Source: Azospirillum sp. TSA2s | Lineage (GTDB): Bacteria; Pseudomonadota; Alphaproteobacteria; Azospirillales; Azospirillaceae | Length of the DNA: 64,000 bases | NCBI RefSeq assembly: GCF_004923315.1 | Contig: NZ_CP039651.1 | Span: 124,001-188,000, forward strand | Reading direction: 5' to 3' | Shown here: piece by piece, positions 58,281-64,000 of the stretch | Layout of the letters: each line of letters begins with the position of its first letter | How positions within the stretch are numbered: the first letter of the stretch is position 1 | Notes under the pieces: generated by a model | Database searches by the model: none | What the model was told of the DNA's origin: nothing | What the model saw: the letters and a program-made list of their open reading frames with translations, nothing else | Program-made: the position numbers and the translations under genes

Positions 58281-58946
58281 ATGTACGAGAAAATGGAAGC
58301 CGCACGAGGTCGGGATAGGGGCTACATTCGGCAGGGCCGCGGCCTGCCGAGCGTGGGCGATCAACTCGCCGCCCTCAAGGCGGCCGGCGTGCTGGAACGC
58401 TATGTCTATATCGACCGTATGCCGGCGGGCGGGCGACAAGCCACGCGACGGCGCCCCTCGGACCTCGTCGAGCGTGAGGCAGTCTTGGCCGATCTCCGGA
58501 GTGGTGTCCGGCTGGTGGTCGCCAGCCTGAGCGTCATTGGCCGATCCGAGCAGGACATTGGTGCTACGGTCTGGCAGGTGCTGGCCGCCGGCGCCTCGGT
58601 GTATGCTCGCGAGCGGGACTTGACCATCGACGTGGAGACCGGCCGGGAGATCGTCAAAGCGGAGATTGCGGCGGCGGCCAAGGCGCTGATGCGGTCGCGG
58701 CCGGATGAAGCCCGGAAGGTGCTGTCAAAGCTGGTCGAGGGCGGCGCCGTCAAGGTCGGCCGTCGGCCAGCAGTGCAGGCGCTCCCACCGGAGAAGCAGG
58801 AGGCAGCCCGTCAGGATTGGCTGACCAATCGGGCGCTGTCCCGTGAACAGGTCGCCGAGAAATACGGCGTCAGCGCGGGAGCCCTGAAAAACGCGTTTGG
58901 GAACAGGCTCATGCCGCGTCGGCGGCGTGAGCGGTCTACAAAATAG
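58281..58946 (+). CDS. degenerate serine-recombinase-like protein with HTH
   Basis: 221 residues from ATG 58281. The N-terminal 110 residues follow the resolvase fold: GYIRQGRGLPSVGDQLAALK, then RPSDLVEREAVLADLRSGVR, then LVVASLSVIGRSEQDIGATV. However, the catalytic serine expected in the R-x-S-T position (GYARVST) is replaced (GYIRQGR). The C-terminal part has a helix-turn-helix (NRALSREQVAEKYGVSAGAL). It may be a DNA-binding regulator derived from a recombinase, not an active enzyme. Confidence 0.6.
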   Translation: MYEKMEAARGRDRGYIRQGRGLPSVGDQLAALKAAGVLERYVYIDRMPAGGRQATRRRPSDLVEREAVLADLRSGVRLVVASLSVIGRSEQDIGATVWQVLAAGASVYARERDLTIDVETGREIVKAEIAAAAKALMRSRPDEARKVLSKLVEGGAVKVGRRPAVQALPPEKQEAARQDWLTNRALSREQVAEKYGVSAGALKNAFGNRLMPRRRRERSTK

Positions 58947-58956
58947 GAGCCCCGCT

Positions 58957-59229
58957 GTGCGAACCATGCACCAAGAGGTCATGCGCGAAGCTGCTTCGTC
59001 CGAGCAACCGAAGTTCCGACCGACGCAGTCACAGATCGCGGCCATTCGGAAGGCGGCGAAGCGAGACTGGCCTGCCGGCGAGCCTCGCATTGACTGGATC
59101 AACAAGGCGACCGCACAGGTCCTGCTGCGCGAGGGCATCATCGTCGAGCGGCCGGATAGCGCGTCCGGAAGCCGCGGGAACATCATCGACCTAACGCCGG
59201 CCGGCGAAGCGCTGCTGGCGTCTATTTAA
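58957..59229 (+). CDS. small winged-helix-like protein
   Basis: 90 residues from GTG 58957 with AGGAG at 7 bases. FRPTQSQIAAIRKAAKRDWP, then INKATAQVLLREGIIVERPD, then a IIDLTPAGEALLASI wing-type end resembles a winged helix. It lies 10 bases after the resolvase-like gene, same operon. Function unknown. Confidence 0.55.
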   Translation: MRTMHQEVMREAASSEQPKFRPTQSQIAAIRKAAKRDWPAGEPRIDWINKATAQVLLREGIIVERPDSASGSRGNIIDLTPAGEALLASI

Positions 59230-59245
59230 GGAGGAGTGCGCAGTG

Positions 59246-59965
59246 ATGGGCGAAGCCAAGCGGCGCAAAATGGCAGAGCAAAAAGATAGCGTGGCACCCG
59301 ACGTATCCGGTCTAGCGGGCGATGTGAGCAATCATAGCCCCTGGGCGGATGACAGCGAGAATTGGGAGCCGGAAAAGCATCCTGATTACAATTATTTGAT
59401 GCCATTGCGCTGCGCTGCTATCGAAGCGAGGCTCTTGGCCGCAAGCGATGCTGATAAGCGAGCTTTTCTTGCAGACACTCGGCCTGTGCATGCTGAGCTT
59501 TATGACGGCTTAACTCCGCTCGGCCGGGCAGAGTATGCCGGAACTTACAGGGGAACAGCTAACTCATCTATTGAACATTACTGGCCAGCTATAAACCTAG
59601 TCATAAATGGCTCCGAACAGCCTCCGGTGGTGACTGCCCATCCGCTGGAGGTGGACGGGAAGATGAATGCATATGCAGCGAAAATTAGTACGCTCCAAAC
59701 GGGTAGGGATAAGAACACTACCTACGCTGCTATTGTCGCTAGGTGGCTTGAGTTTAACCAAATTCATCCGTACGCCAACGGTAATGGTCACATTTCGCGT
59801 CTTATGGTCACGGTTATGGGCGCGTTAACGGGCCACCCGCTTGCGAACACATGGACAATTCATCCTTCGCCGTTGACCGATGACGCGAAGCTCGCTCTTG
59901 CCAACTCAAATACGCGTGAGGGATTATTGAGTTTGGCAAGATTCATTCTCGCTCATTCCTTGTAA
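59246..59965 (+). CDS. Fic-domain protein (AMPylator-type)
   Basis: 239 residues from ATG 59246 with AAGGAGGAG upstream. The Fic motif is IHPYANGNGHISR, with catalytic His174 and the GNG anion loop. The last arginine is present, and the usual R after GNG is replaced by H. The flap region GTYRGT lies about 70 residues upstream. Fic enzymes transfer AMP or related groups to Tyr/Thr of target proteins. No separate antitoxin is obvious. Base composition is lower in GC than its neighbours, suggesting a different source. Confidence 0.75.
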   Translation: MGEAKRRKMAEQKDSVAPDVSGLAGDVSNHSPWADDSENWEPEKHPDYNYLMPLRCAAIEARLLAASDADKRAFLADTRPVHAELYDGLTPLGRAEYAGTYRGTANSSIEHYWPAINLVINGSEQPPVVTAHPLEVDGKMNAYAAKISTLQTGRDKNTTYAAIVARWLEFNQIHPYANGNGHISRLMVTVMGALTGHPLANTWTIHPSPLTDDAKLALANSNTREGLLSLARFILAHSL

Positions 59966-60004
59966 TAGACGTTGCGATAGGCTGCCAGAAATAGAAGGTA
60001 GATC

Positions 60005-60232
60005 GTGAACTGGTTTCATCCTACCCGCCCATATTGCCTAATGCTAATCGCATCGATGACCGCGACGCCGACCGTATCATGCGTATTTGCGCTGTTCGGT
60101 CATCATTACGGGGCCACCGTTTCGACATGGGTCTGCATCGGGGTTAGCGTCGGTCTATTGCTACCGTATATCGGCTACACGATCAATTTGATGACGTGTT
60201 CGCAGCATACATCACCGGCGAGTGAGTCGTAG
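60005..60232 (+). CDS. small two-helix membrane protein
   Basis: 75 residues, GTG start. Hydrophobic segments at 11-31 (CLMLIASMTATPTVSCVFAL) and 42-64 (WVCIGVSVGLLLPYIGYTIN). No recognised family. It lies between the Fic gene and another small membrane gene. Confidence 0.5.
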   Translation: MNWFHPTRPYCLMLIASMTATPTVSCVFALFGHHYGATVSTWVCIGVSVGLLLPYIGYTINLMTCSQHTSPASES

Positions 60233-60251
60233 GAAATAGGAGTGAATTCAG

Positions 60252-60500
60252 GTGGCGATTATTCAGGTTCTAAACTTCATGTCAGCCGGCAGTGCTTTTG
60301 TCGCAGCATTGTTCTGGTTTTTGTCGGCCAGCGGTAAAGCGCCCGACCCGCCATTCGGAGCGCTTAGTGGTGCTGCGAACGACGACCCTTATTTCACCCA
60401 TGCCCAACGGGTGGCCCGACTAAACCAAGGTGGAGCGGCATTCGCCGGGCTATCCGCTTTATTGATGGGTGTTGCGCTGCTTATTGCGCCGGGTTCCTAA
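60252..60500 (+). CDS. small two-helix membrane protein
   Basis: 82 residues, GTG start after AGTGAATTCAG. Segments MSAGSAFVAALFWFLSASG and AAFAGLSALLMGVALLIAP span the membrane, with a polar loop between. Unknown function; 19 bases after the preceding small membrane gene. Confidence 0.5.
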   Translation: MAIIQVLNFMSAGSAFVAALFWFLSASGKAPDPPFGALSGAANDDPYFTHAQRVARLNQGGAAFAGLSALLMGVALLIAPGS

Positions 60501-60531
60501 AATTGGAAAAGTCTATCAAAGGAGCGTGAAC

Positions 60532-61029
60532 GTGGCCGATACCCGCATCCAACTTGAAGTGGAGGATTGGGTCCGCAGGAACTGGCTGGCCGCTCGCTTC
60601 AGCGAGCCGTTCAGCCGCGAGCGCATGAAGCTCGTGACTGGTGGCGTATTTGATTTCGATGCGGTCAACCAGAGCGGCCAGACCGTCGCCTGCATCTCGA
60701 CTAGCGGCAGCCGGACTGCCGGCGGAAAAGCCGCGGTTGGTAAACTGCTAAAGATCCGCTCCGATCTGCTCTTCCTGAGCATGGCCGCCGACGTTCGTGT
60801 CCGTCTCCTGGTACTGACCGAGGCGGACATGCTCGATACGTGCCGGCGCGAGAAGGTCAACGGGCGCGTTCCGGACGGGATCGAGTTCCTGCTCGCCGAG
60901 ATCCCTATGGAGCTTCGCGAGCGCCTTCAGGCGGCACGGCGACGCGCTTCCCAGGAGATGACTGCTGACGCTATCGAGATGCTTCCCGATGAACTGGTAC
61001 TGGGCGCAACCCAGACCGCCAGCATCTAG
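60532..61029 (+). CDS. hypothetical protein, possible nuclease-like fold
   Basis: 165 residues from GTG 60532 with AAAGGAG at 7 bases. GGVFDFDAVNQSGQTVACIS followed by KLLKIRSDLLFLSMAADVRV and LLVLTEADML has the alternation of a PD-(D/E)XK-like core (FDFDAV on a strand, then helix with K), but no clear E-x-K is present. Unknown function. Confidence 0.5.
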   Translation: MADTRIQLEVEDWVRRNWLAARFSEPFSRERMKLVTGGVFDFDAVNQSGQTVACISTSGSRTAGGKAAVGKLLKIRSDLLFLSMAADVRVRLLVLTEADMLDTCRREKVNGRVPDGIEFLLAEIPMELRERLQAARRRASQEMTADAIEMLPDELVLGATQTASI

Positions 61030-61044
61030 GAATGGAGCGCAGTC

Positions 61045-61239
61045 ATGACGGATGAGGAGTTTGACACAGATGCCCTCTACAAGCTCCGGCAGGGTATCCA
61101 GGGCATGGAGGATCGTGTCCGGATCGTCGACACCGGTCGGCCTGGCCGGATCGGTGCTCCGCGCCATCGGCTGCTTCCGGTGGACATGACCGAGCCGGCC
61201 GGTGCCGCGGTCAAAATCGACACCATCTCCAGAAAGTGA
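61045..61239 (+). CDS. hypothetical 64-residue protein
   Basis: MTDEEFDTDALYKLRQGIQG..., charged, no membrane segment. It starts 15 bases after the preceding stop with GGAGCGCAGTC. No family recognised. Confidence 0.5.
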   Translation: MTDEEFDTDALYKLRQGIQGMEDRVRIVDTGRPGRIGAPRHRLLPVDMTEPAGAAVKIDTISRK

Positions 61240-61246
61240 GGATGAA

Positions 61247-61345
61247 ATGAGCGTGAAGTTTTTCGTTGCGATCACTCTGCTTTCTTGGATGTTTCTGTAC
61301 TTCTACCTGTCTGGCATGGGCATGCTCCCTTCTGGGCTGTCGTGA
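61247..61345 (+). CDS. 32-residue membrane microprotein
   Basis: MSVKFFVAITLLSWMFLYFY and a short tail; one hydrophobic helix. The ATG at 61247 follows GTGAGGATGAA and lies 7 bases after the upstream stop; the next gene follows after 16 bases, so the tight packing supports translation. Possibly a small membrane toxin or modulator; not recognised. Confidence 0.45.
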   Translation: MSVKFFVAITLLSWMFLYFYLSGMGMLPSGLS

Positions 61346-61361
61346 AAGGGAGGACAAAGAC

Positions 61362-61571
61362 ATGGAACTGCGTGTTGGGAAGTTAGGGAACCGAGCCGGC
61401 TTGACGGAAAGCGTCTTCGTTGAGGAAGGCAATCATGTCGTCGTGCTGGGCACGGTTGGGTATGGCAAGGGTGTGGATGCGTCGAGCATCCCGGAGGCGA
61501 ACAAAGTTGCGGTGACCCTCGCCGCGCTGGTCGAGGGCGACGATCTGCGCTCAATGCCCAACGAAGACTGA
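61362..61571 (+). CDS. hypothetical 69-residue protein
   Basis: MELRVGKLGNRAGLTESVFV..., beta-rich (NHVVVLGTVGYGKG) then a helix (NKVAVTLAALVEGDDL). Ribosome site AGGGAGG. Part of the compact rightward array. No family recognised. Confidence 0.5.
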   Translation: MELRVGKLGNRAGLTESVFVEEGNHVVVLGTVGYGKGVDASSIPEANKVAVTLAALVEGDDLRSMPNED

Positions 61572-61594
61572 CACTTCGGAAAAGGAGCGCTCCA

Positions 61595-62017
61595 TTGGTT
61601 GAAGTGATCCGCGCCCGTCCGGCCGACAACGAGCACCAGGTCGTGACCCTTTCCGGCTGCGACGGCCGCTCCTACCGCCGCAAGCCGTGCCCGCACTGTC
61701 CATGGCGCATGGACCAGCCGACAGGCCGGTTCCCGGCCCAAGCTTTCCGCCATTCTGCCGAGACGGCCTACGATATGAGCGATCACCGTTTCGGCTGCCA
61801 CATGAGCGGGGCCAAAAAACCTGAAACCTGCGCAGGCTTCATCCTGCGCGGCGCGACCCACAATGTGGGCGTCCGCCTAGACTTGATGCGAGGCCGACTG
61901 GACCTGGATGAGGTGTCCAGCGATGTGCCGCTCTACAGCAGCTACCGCGCGATGGCCGAGGCGAACGGTGTCGCCCCGGATGACCCGATCTTGGCGAATT
62001 GCAGAGATCCAGATTAG
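61595..62017 (+). CDS. DUF6283-like cysteine-rich protein
   Basis: 140 residues; TTG 61595 after AAAGGAGCG, GTG 61604 as alternative. PCPHCPWRMDQPTGRFPAQA, then ETAYDMSDHRFGCHMSGAKK, then ETCAGFILRGATHNVGVRLD match the DUF6283 pattern, with four or five cysteines and a histidine that probably bind zinc. This family is frequent in phages and actinobacterial or proteobacterial mobile DNA; function unknown. Confidence 0.7.
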   Translation: MVEVIRARPADNEHQVVTLSGCDGRSYRRKPCPHCPWRMDQPTGRFPAQAFRHSAETAYDMSDHRFGCHMSGAKKPETCAGFILRGATHNVGVRLDLMRGRLDLDEVSSDVPLYSSYRAMAEANGVAPDDPILANCRDPD

Positions 62018-62028
62018 GAGCATCTAAT

Positions 62029-62283
62029 ATGATTGAGTTTGCTGGACAAACCTATCCCGACACCGCAGCACTCGGCCGGGAAGGGCGCAAGGCTGCCGCC
62101 GCTGTAATCCAGGCGAACGGCGATCCGCTCGGTGCCGCCGCTGATCTGGCCGGGGCGGTGTTGCCCCTCATACCCTCGGCCGACACGCCACATGCCGATC
62201 TGCCGAATCTGCTGCAACTGGTGTCACTCGTCCTCCAAGACGGCCTGGCTGCTCACAACCGTCGGCGCGGCATCGCCGCATAG
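62029..62283 (+). CDS. hypothetical 84-residue protein
   Basis: MIEFAGQTYPDTAALGREGR..., helical and Ala/Leu-rich (AAADLAGAVLPLIP, LLQLVSLVLQDGLAAHNRRR). AGGAG 9 bases before the ATG. No family recognised. Confidence 0.5.
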   Translation: MIEFAGQTYPDTAALGREGRKAAAAVIQANGDPLGAAADLAGAVLPLIPSADTPHADLPNLLQLVSLVLQDGLAAHNRRRGIAA

Positions 62284-62307
62284 CGTCTAGAAAGGGAGGC
62301 ATTCACA

Positions 62308-62823
62308 GTGCCGCTACCGCCTCGCGAAGCTAGAGCGTTCTTAGTAGAGGACGAAGTCTCATTCTTCGTCGCCAGTTATCTTGAGCGCAAAGGCGGAAAA
62401 ATACTACAGCTGTTGACTAATGGCCGGTCCGGCGCCGACATTATCGTTGAGTGGCAAGGAGGCTACTTGGTCATCGAAGCAAAGGGTGGTGGTTCGCAGA
62501 AACCAACTTCTGCAAAGTATGGTCAGGCGTTTGATCGCTTGCGTATGCAGCAGAGTTGGGATGCCGCTGTTGCGCAGCTTCCGCAACTCGAAGGTGGCGA
62601 AAAGGCAGTCTACCTGCATGGACGAAAAATCCAGCCGGACTATCTCGGCATCGCGGTCCCTGATACGCCGACGTACAGAATGATGTTCGGTTGGTGCAGT
62701 CGACGCTTGGACTTCTTGGGTGACGGTGTCTGGTTTGTCAACCAGGACGGGACTGTCCATGAAGAGCTAGAGCCGCGTCCTATTCCAGCCGTGAGGCGCG
62801 GCATCACGTCGAAGGGCAGGTAG
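62308..62823 (+). CDS. PD-(D/E)XK restriction-endonuclease-like protein
   Basis: 171 residues with a GTG start after AAAGGGAGG. The core LTNGRSGADIIVEWQGGYLV then IEAKGGGSQKPTSAKYGQAF gives the classic Asp, Glu-x-Lys layout (GAD...VIEAKG) of the restriction-endonuclease-like fold, followed by a helix with Q (YGQAFDRLRMQQSWDAAVAQ). Likely a DNA nuclease. Last gene of the compact array; no methyltransferase is directly paired with it. Confidence 0.65.
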   Translation: MPLPPREARAFLVEDEVSFFVASYLERKGGKILQLLTNGRSGADIIVEWQGGYLVIEAKGGGSQKPTSAKYGQAFDRLRMQQSWDAAVAQLPQLEGGEKAVYLHGRKIQPDYLGIAVPDTPTYRMMFGWCSRRLDFLGDGVWFVNQDGTVHEELEPRPIPAVRRGITSKGR

Positions 62824-62956
62824 GTCAGCACCAAGGAGGTGCGCTCTCGACTTGAGGAGATCGAGCGGCACTTGATGAACGCTACACTCGGCCCCAATCG
62901 GCGGGACTGCGCCGGTGTTTAGTCCCGGCATTTGATGGTGCATCCTACGTGCAGGA

Positions 62957-63373
62957 ATGGAGGAGCTAGTGGATTGGCGTGAAGCATTCTTTAAGTATGA
63001 CTACGGCGAGACAAAAGATCTCTTAAAATCTTTTATAACTCTTGTATCTGCAACACTCGTGCTTTCTATTACATTCTCCGAAAAAATCATTGACATTCAT
63101 AAAGCGATATTGCGCGTAAAGCGCATGATGGTCGCGGCATGGGTGTTCTTCATCGTGGCATTGATTGTAAGTGGCGCTTCTATGTGTTTTATCGCGGCGG
63201 AGGCCGGATGCGTAATATACGGCCAAATACCGGTTTTTGCCTGCAGAGGAGGCTTATATGCTCTCATATCATGGGCGTTAATAATAATTTCCGGCGGATG
63301 TTATGTGATCGGGCTTGTTCTTATGGCGCTTTCAGCGCGCGCGAAAATTATGGAGTCGGAGCATAATGAATAA
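62957..63373 (+). CDS. four-helix membrane protein, AT-rich gene
   Basis: 138 residues from ATG 62957. Hydrophobic segments at about 25-42 (SFITLVSATLVLSITF), 58-80 (MVAAWVFFIVALIVSGASMC), 92-117 and 118-133. The GC content is visibly lower than its neighbours (for example TTAAAATCTTTTATAACTCT at about 63024-63043), suggesting acquisition from another source. No family recognised. It ends just before the tandem-repeat block. Confidence 0.6.
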   Translation: MEELVDWREAFFKYDYGETKDLLKSFITLVSATLVLSITFSEKIIDIHKAILRVKRMMVAAWVFFIVALIVSGASMCFIAAEAGCVIYGQIPVFACRGGLYALISWALIIISGGCYVIGLVLMALSARAKIMESEHNE

Positions 63374-63416
63374 ACTGTAGATAGGTCGCGGACCGGCAGC
63401 ATGTCGGCGAAGCCAA

Positions 63417-63940
63417 GCGCGCTGACCCGGTCGGCCGCCGCGGTGGTGGAGCTGGCCGCGCGCCCGGCGCGCTGCCCTCCACCAGCAGGCCCTGCGCGTC
63501 GATGGCGCCGATCAGCAGCAGCAGGATCGCCGGCAACCCGGCCGCCGCGGTGGTCGTAGTGGGCGAGCGCCCAGCGCTGCCCTCCACCAGCAGGCCCTGC
63601 GCGTCGATGGCGCCGATCAGCAGCAGCAGGATCGCCGGCAACCCGGCCGCCGCGGTGGTCGTAGTGGGCGAGCGCCCAGCGCTGCCCTCCACCAGCAGGC
63701 CCTGCGCGTCGATGGCGCCGATCAGCAGCAGCAGGATCGCCGGCAACCCGGCCGCCGCGGTGGTCGTAGTGGGCGAGCGCCCAGCGCTGCCCTCCACCAG
63801 CAGGCCCTGCGCGTCGATGGCGCCGATCAGCAGCAGCAGGATCGCCGGCAACCCGGCCGCCGCGGTGGTCGTAGTGGGCGAGCGCCCAGCGCTGCCCTCC
63901 ACCAGCAGGCCCTGCGCGTCGATGGCGCCGATCAGCAGCA
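63417..63940. repeat. 105-bp tandem repeat block
   Basis: About four and a half near-identical 105-bp units (the word CCTGCGCGTC recurs at 63491, 63596, 63701, 63806 and 63911), preceded by a diverged partial unit at 63417-63480. Because 105 is a multiple of 3, both strands stay open: plus-strand units start MAPISSSRIAGNPAAAVVVV, and minus-strand units read LLLLIGAIDAQGLLVEGSAG. Neither is clearly a protein. No spacers, so not CRISPR. Confidence 0.85.
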
Positions 63941-64000
63941 AAAATTTTCGCGCATGGCGAGCATGCGCGCGGTAGACTCCTTCAGCATAAAAAGCGAGGC

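Noticed and set aside
63417..63940. CRISPR array
   Set aside because: The units are contiguous 105-bp repeats without variable spacers.
1..64000. tRNA, rRNA or tmRNA genes
   Set aside because: None were recognised on either strand by reading; short tRNA-like cloverleaves could still be missed without a search tool.

Overview
The window looks like part of a large, GC-rich alphaproteobacterial plasmid or integrative conjugative element. I would guess an Azospirillum-like Rhodospirillales host, but no chromosomal marker, rRNA or tRNA is present to confirm it. Plasmid character rests on F-type conjugation genes (traF, traH, traG), a ParM-type partition pair beside short iterated repeats, a MobI-like gene behind a large palindromic repeat array, three insertion sequences, several apparently unpaired DNA methyltransferases, a toxin-antitoxin pair and long runs of small unknown genes. 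No replication initiator or relaxase is visible.

Layout. 1-4.5 kb: envelope genes (M48 protease, DsbA-like oxidoreductase, secreted proteins) and a Myb/SANT-like DNA-binding protein. 5.0-7.4 kb: five small unknown genes, four of them behind a structured leader. 7.7-13.3 kb: traF-traH-traG. 14.7-16.3 kb: a lytic transglycosylase followed by homologues of FlhD and FlhC. 16.8-18.8 kb: a LysR regulator divergent from an oxidoreductase. 19.0-22.9 kb: an IS21-family element carrying an IS110-family element inside istA. 23-25.4 kb: ParR/ParM-like pair, repeat arrays and a MobI-like gene. 25.5-30 kb: mixed small genes. 30.3-33.7 kb: a TerY-P triad (vWA, PP2C phosphatase, Ser/Thr kinase). 33.7-39.6 kb: DUF4258-type genes and two DNA methyltransferases. 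39.7-41.2 kb: HD-GYP protein and small envelope proteins. 41.2-44.1 kb: a second, intact IS21-family element. 44.4-47.3 kb: five more small genes with structured leaders. 47.4-56.3 kb: a third cytosine methyltransferase, a large DndC-like protein, a lipoprotein and an adenine-methyltransferase-like protein. 56.5-57.2 kb: a Phd/VapC pair. 57.3-62.8 kb: a compact array of small genes including Fic, a resolvase-like protein and nuclease-like folds. The window ends in a 105-bp tandem repeat.

How the parts may work together. The strongest unexplained signal is a dispersed intergenic 45-bp inverted repeat (17-bp arm, 11-bp spacer, 17-bp arm; core GAAAGACG...CGTCTTTC). Every copy keeps 22 bp between the starts of GAAAG and CTTTC. 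In 11 of 12 promoter orientations a -10-like TAnnnn box begins at the same distance from the palindrome, and no -35 box is evident. The 17-11-17 architecture is that of FlhD4C2 sites. Since FlhD and FlhC homologues are encoded in the window, I infer that this plasmid FlhDC-like activator controls a regulon of transfer, partition, envelope, TerY-P and small-gene operons, analogous to SetCD/AcaCD of SXT/IncC elements. The second IS21 element has landed between one such palindrome and its -10 box.

A second layer is a family of eleven GC-rich leaders, each with alternative stems, directly ahead of small unknown genes. They resemble what I remember of the radC RNA motif. All assignments are by reading only; no database search or folding program was run.
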